Shown here: piece by piece, positions 50,067-58,978 of the stretch
Layout: the number at the start of each line of letters is the position of its first letter
Numbering within the stretch: position 1 is the stretch's first letter
Source of the DNA: Halalkalibacter oceani
GTDB taxonomy: Bacteria; Bacillota; Bacilli; Bacillales; Bacillaceae_D
NCBI RefSeq assembly: GCF_040544555.1
Contig: NZ_JBEPKD010000016.1
Span: forward strand, 20,975 to 84,974
DNA length: 64,000 bases
Direction: 5' to 3'
Notes under the pieces: model-generated
The model's database searches: none
What the model saw: the letters and a program-made list of their open reading frames with translations, nothing else
Told to the model about the DNA's origin: nothing
Position numbers and translations under genes: made by a program

Positions 50067-51746
50067 AGCCTGCAGCTGTTGGGTCAATGCTTTTAATGAT
50101 TGCGACAGATGGGAAAGCTTTGAGCCGATTTCGTGCGTTTGCTTCATGTGGTCCATTTGATACTGACTTGTCGTAATCATTTCTTCGGCGCTGGCTGACG
50201 TTTCCTGAGAGACGGAGGAGAAGCTGAGCGATGATTGCTCAAGCTCAGGCAGTAATGTTTCTACTGTTTTCAGCTCGGACTGCATGTCCTGCAGCCTTTG
50301 ACTGACCTTGGAAATCTCCTGCATCAGTTCATCAAACGCCGTCTTTGAATGGTTGGCAATTTCAAGATTGGTCTTTGTTTTCGCCAGCATTTGCTCAAAC
50401 TCCTCTGTCGCTTCAAAGGTAACATCCTCCATCTTGGCAATCGACGATGTAATCTCCTCCGTCGCCTGAGTGGACTGCTCGGCCAATTTGCGGACTTCAT
50501 TGGCGACGACGGCAAAGCCTTTCCCTGATTCGCCGGCGCGGGCCGCCTCGATTGTCGCATTTAAGGCGAGCAGTTTCGTTTGCTCGGAAATTCCCTGGAT
50601 TAGTCCGACGAGATTGCCGATGGAGGCGGAGTAGGTTTTAACTTGCTTAATCGTATTCGTTAAATGAGTGAAGTCTATTTCAAATGTATGATTCGTTTCA
50701 ATCAACTGGGTCATATGGCCTTCACCAAGCTTCGCCGAGTCGTTCATTTCTGCCGAGCTCATGTAGACCTTGTCCATATTGCCGATCATCGTTTCGATTT
50801 TTTCTTTCACTGTTTTAAAGCTGATCACGCTCAGCTCTGAGCTGGAAGCGGTCTGTTCGGCGCCTTCTTTCACGATATTAATGGTTTCAATCAATTGCTC
50901 GCTCGTCGTCAGCGCCTCCTCGGAGGAATTCGATAATTCCTGACCCTGTGTATCAAGCTCCTTCGTCATTTCCTTAATGTCCTGCAGCAGGCTGCTGATT
51001 TGACTGATCATCGCATCATAGCTTTTATGTAAGGAGATAAATTCCGGCAAGGTTGTTTTCAGCTCCATTTGCTGCTGAAAGTTGCCGTTACGTACTTCTT
51101 TCATTGCATTACGCATGACCATTAGCGGTTTTGTTAAGCTTTTGACAAATAACATCAGAAAGATCGTCGCGATGATAATGCTGGCGCCGATAATGGAATA
51201 CGTCATATTCGCCATCTGCTGAATCGGTCCCATATAGGAATCTGTCGGGACAAGCAACGCATAAATCCCTTCAATTTCATCCATTTCCTGAAAGGAAACC
51301 GTATACTCCACCCCGTTTAAAAATTCATGAAACGAGCCATTTCCCATCTCTTCTATTTTGTCGATAAACGACTCGGGTAACACAATGTCAGGAAAATCCT
51401 GAGCGAGGAAAGGAGTTGCCGTATGATCTGAAATCGCTAAAAAATAAGCGGTTATGCCGTCTTCCTCCAGCTTGGTCCGCTGCTGTCGGATGTTTGTTTC
51501 AAGCTGCTGCATAAAGTAATCCTGGTCGCTGACATAAAGAAACTGGAGGTTTGTGGCGATATAGCCCATCAGTTCCGTTTCGCGCATCAGCCGGTTTTCA
51601 ATTGAATTCATCGTAACATCTTTCGCCTGTAAATAAGCGCTTACACCGGTTGTAGTCACAGAGAGGAATAAAAGAGAGACGAAAATCGCAAGCAGTCTCG
51701 CCCGGAGGCTGAATTTTTGCAGCAATGACACATACAATTTTTTCAT
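50064..51746 (-). CDS. Methyl-accepting chemotaxis protein
   Basis: 560-aa transmembrane chemoreceptor. Two membrane segments (about 14-34 and 190-212) flank an extracellular sensor of about 155 residues; then a HAMP-like linker (KSLTKPLMVMRNAMKEVRNG) and a signalling domain with the hairpin tip GISEQTKLLALNATIEAARAGESGKGFAVVA, which contacts CheA and CheW. The start at 51746 (MKKLYVSLLQKFSLRARLL) follows AAAGGGG; the frame extends to 51908 without domain support. Ligand unknown. cheAWY lie 9-14 kb away. Confidence 0.94.
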   Translation of the reverse strand: MKKLYVSLLQKFSLRARLLAIFVSLLFLSVTTTGVSAYLQAKDVTMNSIENRLMRETELMGYIATNLQFLYVSDQDYFMQQLETNIRQQRTKLEEDGITAYFLAISDHTATPFLAQDFPDIVLPESFIDKIEEMGNGSFHEFLNGVEYTVSFQEMDEIEGIYALLVPTDSYMGPIQQMANMTYSIIGASIIIATIFLMLFVKSLTKPLMVMRNAMKEVRNGNFQQQMELKTTLPEFISLHKSYDAMISQISSLLQDIKEMTKELDTQGQELSNSSEEALTTSEQLIETINIVKEGAEQTASSSELSVISFKTVKEKIETMIGNMDKVYMSSAEMNDSAKLGEGHMTQLIETNHTFEIDFTHLTNTIKQVKTYSASIGNLVGLIQGISEQTKLLALNATIEAARAGESGKGFAVVANEVRKLAEQSTQATEEITSSIAKMEDVTFEATEEFEQMLAKTKTNLEIANHSKTAFDELMQEISKVSQRLQDMQSELKTVETLLPELEQSSLSFSSVSQETSASAEEMITTSQYQMDHMKQTHEIGSKLSHLSQSLKALTQQLQA

Positions 51747-51954
51747 GAACAGCAGAACCCCTTTATCACAGTATCGATCATGTATGCCAAATGGAATAGG
51801 TCTAGTTACACGATAGCAGACAAACGTTAAGAGAATGTAAACAATCTGTGAAGGATCGCTAAATTTCTCGGATAATCTTTTTGTTCCGATTGTACATTTG
51901 CCGTTCACTCATTTAGAATAAAGATAACAATTGTTGGTAAGGAGGAAGTAGTCT

Positions 51955-52326
51955 GTGTCACAGCAACTTATTAATATTTTTTATCAATCGCATATCGGTT
52001 CATGGGCGATTTTAGTCCTGCTGTTTTTCGTCAGTTATTTCTTGGTAAAGGGCGGGATTCGCAAAGGCGGAAAGATTGTCCATATGATTTTGCGGTTGTT
52101 TTACATCATTCAGATTGTTTCAGGCGTCGGCGTGTTAATGGCGTATCAATTTCCGGCTGCTTTTATCATCAAAGGGATTATTGCGATCGTAATGATTTAT
52201 GCGATGGAAATGATTCTGGTCCGCACGCAAAAAGGAACGATGGAAAAAGGCGGCTTGTATTGGGCCATCCTTTTGATTTCTTTACTGCTCGTCGTTTTGC
52301 TTGGATTTGAAGTCATTTCATTTTAA
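51955..52326 (+). CDS. yisL: YisL family membrane protein (UPF0344/DUF1516)
   Basis: 123 aa, four membrane segments (about 15-32, 42-64, 66-86, 101-120). The pattern HIGSWAILVLLFFVSYFLVKGG and the length match YisL of B. subtilis. GTG start with AAGGAGGA upstream. Function unknown. In B. subtilis yisL is in the same chromosomal neighbourhood as addBA, which supports the call. Confidence 0.87.
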   Translation: MSQQLINIFYQSHIGSWAILVLLFFVSYFLVKGGIRKGGKIVHMILRLFYIIQIVSGVGVLMAYQFPAAFIIKGIIAIVMIYAMEMILVRTQKGTMEKGGLYWAILLISLLLVVLLGFEVISF

Positions 52327-52331
52327 ACGTA

Positions 52332-52381
52332 AAAGCTGTTTCAAGGTGCCTGAGCTGAGGCGTTTTGAAGCAGCTTTTTTT
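52332..52381 (+). terminator. Terminator after yisL
   Basis: 13-bp stem with one G-U pair (52332-52344 with 52365-52377), followed by TTTTTTT. Confidence 0.9.
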
Positions 52382-52449
52382 GCTGGCGCTTTCGCCGGTT
52401 TGAGACAAAACTAGTTTTTTGACCGATTGGCCATGGCTTAAAAGACCGT

Positions 52450-52513
52450 AGCGGTTCCGCTCATTGCTTAAGGGCAGGATCAAAAGGTAAAAAACAACCT
52501 TTTGACCCTGCCT
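52450..52513. repeat. Bipartite hairpin repeat copy upstream of addB
   Basis: AGGGCAGGATCAAAAGGT (52471-52488) pairs with ACCTTTTGACCCTGCCT (52497-52513); loop AAAAAACA. The core matches 50026-50048. The adjoining small hairpin AGCGG/CCGCT (52450-52461) with TCATTGCTTA resembles, inverted, the flank of the 26736 and 63762 copies. Found between the yisL terminator and addB, with no obvious T-run. Confidence 0.65.
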
Positions 52514-52547
52514 CTATAGAAATGATAGAGCGATCAACGTGGCGAAA

Positions 52548-52556
52548 TGGTAAACT
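52548..52556 (+). promoter_or_regulatory. Candidate extended -10 of addB
   Basis: TGGTAAACT (extended -10 with TAAACT at 52551-52556), 45 bases before addB; no good -35. Confidence 0.4.
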
Positions 52557-52600
52557 AGAAAAAAACAATGCCCTTATTGTGAGAGGAAGGAGGGGATTAA

Positions 52601-55480
52601 ATGAGCGAGCAATACGTCCGTAGTACATCTAGTAAGGAAGTGGCTGCTAAAAAGCGTCTTGAGTATGCTTTTTCGGTCCAAAAGCAAAAGAATTGTCCCG
52701 CTTTTTATGTCCTGCCTTCGGCGATGTGGCTTAAGACGGCTCGAAAGCAGCAGCCCGGTTTGGCGGTGATCACCTTTGATGACATTGCCCGCTATTTGCT
52801 CATGCAGGCGGAGGAAGTCTACTATCCGTTAACGGAGCAGGAAAGATCGTTGTTTTTTGAACAGTTTCTCCGGGAAGAACAGACCTTTGAGGGCGAAGCT
52901 GACAGTGGCAGGGCGCTTGGCTATGCGGATACATACGGACAAGTAAAGCGGCTCGGGTTAACGGCTGAGCAATTGCCAGCGGCCTTGGAGCCTCTTCGGA
53001 GCCTTTTCACGGAATACGAACAAAAGGTAGTAAAGGAACGGAAGCTGCTCGATCCGGAAAATATTATTTTACGGGCGATTCAGCTGTTAGAACAACGGAG
53101 CACGAAGCTGGACATCTCCTTGATCATCATTGACGGTTACGTTGATTTTAGCCCGCTCCAAACGTTGTTGCTTGAAGCATTACAAAAAGCCGATGTGCCG
53201 ATCGAAATTTATCTGCCTGCTGATCAGCCTTATCAGATTGTCGGCCATACGGCTGATGAGCTTGTGTCGCTCGGCTTTTCAGATCAGCGTCAGGAGCCTG
53301 TTTCAGTTCAGGTCACTGTTGAAAAAGAGCTTGTGGCGGCGACAACGGCGGAAGAACAATGGCGCGGTGTCATCGAAGAAATTCTCGCGGCGCCTTCCCT
53401 ACATGATGTTGCCGTGCTGCTCGTCGACGAAAAGCGTGGGAGAGAGGAATTGGAGCGGCTTGCCGCTGAGTACGGGCTTCCGCTTCAGACGGCTAAAAAG
53501 CGTCCGTTGACAGCGACGGCGCTACATGCTTTCTTATTGGCGTGCCTCCGTCAGCCGCGCTCTGTTCGTTCGAGATGGGAGCAGCTGCCGCTTGTCGAGC
53601 ATATTCTTGCGCTTTATCAGCGCTCCGGCCTTGAGTATGCAAAGCAGAAACAATGCTTTTTGCAAACAGGTGAGTGGATCAAGGAGGAGGACGAGCAGCT
53701 CTTTCATGCGATTACCAGGTTGAAATGGAAAAAGAAGGATCTGTTTAGCCGCTATGTCGGACAGATGCTCGTCTGGTTACGTGAGCTGCCCGTTGTTTCG
53801 AGCTGGAGAGCGCAGCTAAAGGCGGACGACGATCTGGAGACATTGCAGGCGGTTGCCCGTGAATACCGCGCATGGGAGCTTCTTTGCAAGCGGCTGGAAA
53901 TGACAGCAGAGCTGCTTGAGGAGCGGGGGCTTGCCGGAGAGCTGACGCTGTCGCTTGATCTTTTTGCCAATTGGCTGAAGGAGCTTGGTGAACGGCTGCA
54001 AGTAACCGACAAGCGCCGCGCAGAAAATGGAGTAGCGATTCATACGTGGCGCGATGTCGGTTTGTTCCGCGGAAAAAAGCTCTATGTCGTTGGCATGAAT
54101 GAAGGAGCTTTTCCACAATTGTCGCAATTAAGCGGCTATGTTCAGGAGCGGGACCTTCATGAAAGTGCGATCCGTTTTAGCGCGCCGACGCAAAAACAGC
54201 TGCGTCAAAAGCAGCTTGCTTATTTGCAGCAGCTCGATAGCATCTGTGAATCGATTACCTTTACCTATGTGAAAGGGGTTGATCCGCTTCATCCGCAGCT
54301 GCCATCGCCCTTGCTGGAGGACGTTCGCAGGGCGGAGCGGGAATGGTCATGGGAAGCACGGATGAAAGGAAAGAACAGCTACACAGAGCGGGATCATCAT
54401 GAAAAGCTGGCTTTTCATCTTGGTCAGGGCTACAGGATGGAAGATGAGCCTCAGCCATTGCGGGAGATCGCGACAAGACTGGAGCGCCTCGCCGACGGCC
54501 GAGAACCGCTTCGGCTTGAGAAGAAGTCTGCGACAGTCGCCGTCACCGCACTAGAAAGCTATGCCCGCTGTCCTTTCCGCTATGCGCTGGAACGGCTATT
54601 TCAAGTAAAGGAGGCTGAAGCGGCGGAGGAGCAAGTGTCTCCACTCGCCATCGGACAGCTTGTCCATGAGCTGATCGAGGAGATTTATACCGAGCTTCAG
54701 CTGATTCGTCTTCCATTTGCGAAAGCAGGAGCTGAGCAGCTGGAGCGCGTACCGGAGCTGCTTCAGGAACGGTTTGAGCAGAAATGGGTTGCTGTTGAGG
54801 AGCAAAACCGAGGTCTTTCACGCCTTGATCTTGAGCAGACAAAGCAGCAGTGGAAAAAGCGGCTGGACAGATGGTGGCAGGCTGAGCGGAAGCATTTTTG
54901 GGATAACGAAGCGCTTGGAGAGATGGCGATTGAGGCGATGGAGACTTCGGTTCGGATGCCGTTTTCTGTGAAAGGCGGCACGGAATTGATTCTGACCGGA
55001 AAAGTCGACCGGGTTGACAAGAGTGGGGAAGCGATAGTGATTTACGATTACAAGACCGGGAAAGCGAGCGTCTCCGCCGAGGAAGTCCGCTCCGGCCTTA
55101 AGCTCCAGCTGCCTTTATACGCGTTCGGTCTCCGGGAACAGCTTGAAAGACAGACAAAGCGACAGCTCCGGGCTGACGGCGCAAGCTATATTTCATTGCG
55201 CGAGCCGGCAAAACGGGCTGGCAATGGAATTTGGCGCAAAGAGCTGATCGGAAAACACTCCCCGTATTCGGTATCATCTTTTTGCAAAAATCGTGAGGAA
55301 AGCTTTGGCACAGGTCAATATCTTGATGCCTATAACCTAAAGGAACGTGTTGAAGCGCTGTGGTCGGGGATGCACAGTGAATTTCCCGTCGAGCCGCAGG
55401 AGTGCGCCGCCAGTTGTCCCTACAGAGCGGTGTGCCGTGTGACAGAAGAGCAAAAAGCAGACCATGCGGTCAAAGCATGA
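52601..55480 (+). CDS. addB: AddB-type subunit of the AddAB helicase-nuclease, short form
   Basis: Partner of AddA in double-strand-break end resection and Chi recognition. 959 aa, about 200 shorter than B. subtilis AddB (1166 aa). The C-terminal nuclease is intact: GKVDRVD and IYDYKTGK (D-x-K), and the iron-sulfur cysteines are seen as ALESYARCPFRYALERLF plus CAASCPYRAVC at the end (C-x3-C-x5-C). The N-terminal third begins MSEQYVRSTSSKEVAAKKR and shows no P-loop GxxGxGKT, which B. subtilis AddB has. An unannotated start further upstream would not add one. The stop overlaps the addA region. Confidence 0.85.
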   Translation: MSEQYVRSTSSKEVAAKKRLEYAFSVQKQKNCPAFYVLPSAMWLKTARKQQPGLAVITFDDIARYLLMQAEEVYYPLTEQERSLFFEQFLREEQTFEGEADSGRALGYADTYGQVKRLGLTAEQLPAALEPLRSLFTEYEQKVVKERKLLDPENIILRAIQLLEQRSTKLDISLIIIDGYVDFSPLQTLLLEALQKADVPIEIYLPADQPYQIVGHTADELVSLGFSDQRQEPVSVQVTVEKELVAATTAEEQWRGVIEEILAAPSLHDVAVLLVDEKRGREELERLAAEYGLPLQTAKKRPLTATALHAFLLACLRQPRSVRSRWEQLPLVEHILALYQRSGLEYAKQKQCFLQTGEWIKEEDEQLFHAITRLKWKKKDLFSRYVGQMLVWLRELPVVSSWRAQLKADDDLETLQAVAREYRAWELLCKRLEMTAELLEERGLAGELTLSLDLFANWLKELGERLQVTDKRRAENGVAIHTWRDVGLFRGKKLYVVGMNEGAFPQLSQLSGYVQERDLHESAIRFSAPTQKQLRQKQLAYLQQLDSICESITFTYVKGVDPLHPQLPSPLLEDVRRAEREWSWEARMKGKNSYTERDHHEKLAFHLGQGYRMEDEPQPLREIATRLERLADGREPLRLEKKSATVAVTALESYARCPFRYALERLFQVKEAEAAEEQVSPLAIGQLVHELIEEIYTELQLIRLPFAKAGAEQLERVPELLQERFEQKWVAVEEQNRGLSRLDLEQTKQQWKKRLDRWWQAERKHFWDNEALGEMAIEAMETSVRMPFSVKGGTELILTGKVDRVDKSGEAIVIYDYKTGKASVSAEEVRSGLKLQLPLYAFGLREQLERQTKRQLRADGASYISLREPAKRAGNGIWRKELIGKHSPYSVSSFCKNREESFGTGQYLDAYNLKERVEALWSGMHSEFPVEPQECAASCPYRAVCRVTEEQKADHAVKA

Positions 55481-55500
55481 AGAAGGGGAGCAGACGAAAG

Positions 55501-58500
55501 ATGCAATTTAACGAAGAACAACGGCAGGCGATTTCCAGCACGAAGCCTTTCATTTTAGTGTCGGCCGGCGCCGGATCGGGGAAGACGCGGATTTTGACGG
55601 AGCGGTTTGTCGGTCTTTGCGAACGGCGGCTGCTCGATCCGGATGATCCGGCCGGCGCCGGAGTGGAGGAAATTGTCGCGATTACATTTACGGATAAGGC
55701 GGCCCGAGAAATGAAGGACCGGATTCGCCAGCGGCTGCTGGAGAAGGAAGCCGGGGCGGAGTCAGAGGAGGCCCGCCGCTTTTGGCAGGAGCAAAAAGAA
55801 GCGCTGGAGCGGGCGTATATTTCGACTTTTCACAGCTTCTGTCAACGCTTGCTCAGCCAGTACGCGATGACGGCCAAGCTGATTCCGGCAACGCGGGTCC
55901 TTGATGAAGTTGAAGCCCGAAGAAAGAAGAGAGCGATCGCGAAGGAGATGCTGGAGGAACCGATCTGTTTTCAGCAGGCTGCCCCGTTGCTTGAGCTGAT
56001 GAGCAAGACGCAGCTGATCGAAACGATCGAACAGCTGCATGACACGATTCGTGAATTGGTCGTCGATGAACGGGCGATTGAGACGCTTGATCCGGCGAGT
56101 ATGTTGAAGCTGCAGGAAGAACAGCTGCTGCTTGAGCAGCACCGCCTCGTCTCAGCCTTTCATGAACAGGCTCTTGCCTGTATTCGGTCTTTTCCTGATC
56201 CGGTGGAGCTGACGAAAGCCCAGCAGGCCCATGTCGAACGGATAGCGGCGGCTTTTGCGACGATCATGCCGCCGAAGGAGGGGGAGGCGCACGCCTACTT
56301 TGCCAAGCTGGAGGCGATCATGCCGCCGAAAATTGATAAACGCTGGCTGGAGAAGGCGCCGGCGCTTTATCAGCTCTGCGCTGAACATTGGAAGCCTTTG
56401 AAAGAGAGCTGGAAAAGCATCGGCATAGGAGCGCGCTACGAACAGGAAACCGTCACTTGCATGGAGGCGGTCGTCGGACTGCTGCAGCAATTCGCTGCTC
56501 GTTACGCCTGGGAAAAGGAAAGAGCGGGCTTGCTTGATTTTAATGATTTGCAGCAAAAAGCAGTCGCTTTGCTGCGCCACCCTGCGATTCGCAGCGCTTG
56601 CCAGAAGCAATTTCGTCATATGATGATCGATGAATTTCAGGATACGAATCAGCTGCAGCTGGCGATGCTTGAGCAAATCAATCCAGCTTATCAGTTTATC
56701 GTTGGCGATCAGAAGCAGTCGATTTACCGCTTTCGCGGAGCGAATGTAATATTGATGAATGAAAAAGAAGCCTTTGCCGGCACGGAGGAAAGCGCCGAAG
56801 CGATTTTAATGAACACGAACTATCGAACGGAAGCGTCGATCATTCAAGCGGTTAACGGGCTGTTCTCTCATGTAATGACAGAAAAGCGTGTCCATCCGTT
56901 TGAAACGGTGTATGCGCCGCTGCGGGTGGTCCGCCGCCGCGAGGAAGAAAAGCCTTGCGTTGAGCTGGCGACTCTGCCGGAAAAGGACGAGCGTGAGGAG
57001 GACGCTTTTTCACTTTTAGCAGGACGCCTAGCTTCGATGATCCGCACGGGGGAACCGCTCGTGCAAAAAGGGGATGAATGGGTGCGGCCGACCTGGGCCG
57101 ACGTCGCTGTTCTCATTCCTGCGCGGACCCAGCTGTTAGCATTGGAGCGCGCTTTACATGACCACGGCATCCCTTATGTCGTCAGCGGCGGAATTGGCTT
57201 TTTTGAACGGCAGGAGATCATTGATTTCATCACGCTGCTTCGCTGGTTGAACCGGCCGTTTGAAGAGGTTCATTTGCTGGCCCTGCTCCGGGGTCCGCTT
57301 TGTGGCTTGACGCTTGCTGAATTGTTTGAAGTCAAGCGGGGGTTGCAGGACACTGAGGCGCTATTTGAGCTTGTCTATGATGAGACGCATCCCTTTCATG
57401 CCGACCTTTCTGAGCGGGTGAGCGCGAGCTTTGCACAGCTGAGAGAGTGGCTGAAACGTTGGGTCCCGCTCGCTGTTCAGCACTCTCCTGCGACCGTCCT
57501 GACCGAACTGTTTCAGCAGACTGGGCTGAAAGCCATGCTCCTGCTTCAAAAGCAAGGGCTGCAGAAGGTGAGAAATGTCGAAAAGCTGATCGGACTTTTG
57601 GCGGAAAGGCGCGCGCTTGATTTGGAGACGATGCTGGCCGAACTGGAGGAAGTGATCGTTTTAAGCGAGAAAGAAGGAGAAGCAGAGGTAGAACAGGTTG
57701 AAGGAAATGTCGTGCAGATTATGACCGTCCATGCTTCAAAAGGGCTGGAGTTCCCGATTGTGTTTCTCCCGCAGCTGGAACGGACGACACAGACGGATAA
57801 AGGGCGCATTCGGTTCGATCCGGAGCTTGGAATTGTGCTCAATCTCGAAAAGGAAGCCGATCAGTTAGATGAAAAGCCGATCTGTTATCAGTCACCGGGC
57901 TTTCCACTCGTAAAAGAACGGGCCGCGTTGGAAGCAAAGGAAGAAACGAAGCGCTTATTGTATGTGGCGATGACAAGAGCGCGCGATTATCTCGTCATGA
58001 TGGGTGAGGCGACGACGTCGCATTCATGGATGACGATGATCGAGGAAGCCTGTGCCGCGACAGATTTGGAGCAGATAATCCAACGGGTGACGGAGTTTGA
58101 ACGCCCTGAAAAAGAGCCTGAACGAGCGGAGCTCCAGTACGCGCCACCACAGCTCGTTCAAAGAGCCGCGCCATCCTTAACGCTTACCGTTTCAGAAATT
58201 ATGAGCTTTTGCCGCGATCCGCTCAACTATTTTTACCGCTTTGTCGTTGGCTTGCCTGAGTCGCTGACGTTTGAAGCGGATGAACAGGAGGAGCGCAGTA
58301 AAGCAACAGGACTTGACTCTTCAAAGCTGGGGACGCTTATTCACCGGGCCTGTGAGTTACGGGACTATGGCTTTTCCCCTGCCGCGGCAATGGAAGAAGC
58401 TCTGGCGGGCGAAGAGGTCGATGATGAACGGGCCTATATGGCGGCGATGAAAAGATTGCTGATGAATTACAGCGAGGAGCAACGGCGGCAGCTCGGCAGC

Positions 58501-58881
58501 CCGGTTGCGAATGAATGGCGGTTTGCGACGGAAATGGAAGGCGTTGAAGTGATTGGCGAGATCGATAAAATCGTCGAACGTGAAGGCCGGCATGAAATCA
58601 TCGATTTCAAGACGAATCGTATTCAGTCCTCAGGCGGTGAACTGCTTACTGTTTATCGTGACCAGCTTACATTGTACAAAATAGCCTATGAACAGCAAAC
58701 AGGAATGAAGGACGTAGCTGTGTCGCTCTATGTGTTACGGGACGCGCGGCAGCCGCTTCATCAGCTGAATGTGACGAAAGAGCAGGAAAACAGAATCCGG
58801 CGTGCGATTCAGCTATTGAGGTCGTTACGGGAAAAGAAGGCCGGGAAGGAAGAGTATCAACGCATTCAACTTCAAACGTGA
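55501..58881 (+). CDS. addA: ATP-dependent helicase/nuclease subunit AddA
   Basis: UvrD-family 3'-5' helicase plus RecB-type nuclease, 1126 aa (B. subtilis about 1232). Walker A VSAGAGSGKTRILTERF (near residue 20-35), AITFTDKAAREMKDRI, Walker B MMIDEFQDTNQLQ, motif QKQSIYRFRGAN, motif VI RLLYVAMTRARDYLVM, C-terminal nuclease GEIDKIV and EIIDFKTNR. ATG 55501 follows AAGGGGAG; ATG 55477, which overlaps the addB stop, has no ribosome site. Confidence 0.96.
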   Translation: MQFNEEQRQAISSTKPFILVSAGAGSGKTRILTERFVGLCERRLLDPDDPAGAGVEEIVAITFTDKAAREMKDRIRQRLLEKEAGAESEEARRFWQEQKEALERAYISTFHSFCQRLLSQYAMTAKLIPATRVLDEVEARRKKRAIAKEMLEEPICFQQAAPLLELMSKTQLIETIEQLHDTIRELVVDERAIETLDPASMLKLQEEQLLLEQHRLVSAFHEQALACIRSFPDPVELTKAQQAHVERIAAAFATIMPPKEGEAHAYFAKLEAIMPPKIDKRWLEKAPALYQLCAEHWKPLKESWKSIGIGARYEQETVTCMEAVVGLLQQFAARYAWEKERAGLLDFNDLQQKAVALLRHPAIRSACQKQFRHMMIDEFQDTNQLQLAMLEQINPAYQFIVGDQKQSIYRFRGANVILMNEKEAFAGTEESAEAILMNTNYRTEASIIQAVNGLFSHVMTEKRVHPFETVYAPLRVVRRREEEKPCVELATLPEKDEREEDAFSLLAGRLASMIRTGEPLVQKGDEWVRPTWADVAVLIPARTQLLALERALHDHGIPYVVSGGIGFFERQEIIDFITLLRWLNRPFEEVHLLALLRGPLCGLTLAELFEVKRGLQDTEALFELVYDETHPFHADLSERVSASFAQLREWLKRWVPLAVQHSPATVLTELFQQTGLKAMLLLQKQGLQKVRNVEKLIGLLAERRALDLETMLAELEEVIVLSEKEGEAEVEQVEGNVVQIMTVHASKGLEFPIVFLPQLERTTQTDKGRIRFDPELGIVLNLEKEADQLDEKPICYQSPGFPLVKERAALEAKEETKRLLYVAMTRARDYLVMMGEATTSHSWMTMIEEACAATDLEQIIQRVTEFERPEKEPERAELQYAPPQLVQRAAPSLTLTVSEIMSFCRDPLNYFYRFVVGLPESLTFEADEQEERSKATGLDSSKLGTLIHRACELRDYGFSPAAAMEEALAGEEVDDERAYMAAMKRLLMNYSEEQRRQLGSPVANEWRFATEMEGVEVIGEIDKIVEREGRHEIIDFKTNRIQSSGGELLTVYRDQLTLYKIAYEQQTGMKDVAVSLYVLRDARQPLHQLNVTKEQENRIRRAIQLLRSLREKKAGKEEYQRIQLQT

Positions 58882-58978
58882 GCAAGGCGGTAGCAGGCTA
58901 CATGAGCGATGTGAGAAAGAGGAAAGCGGCGTATGGAACAAGGGGAAGGATAGAGCTGAAGGTGATAAGGAGAATGCG

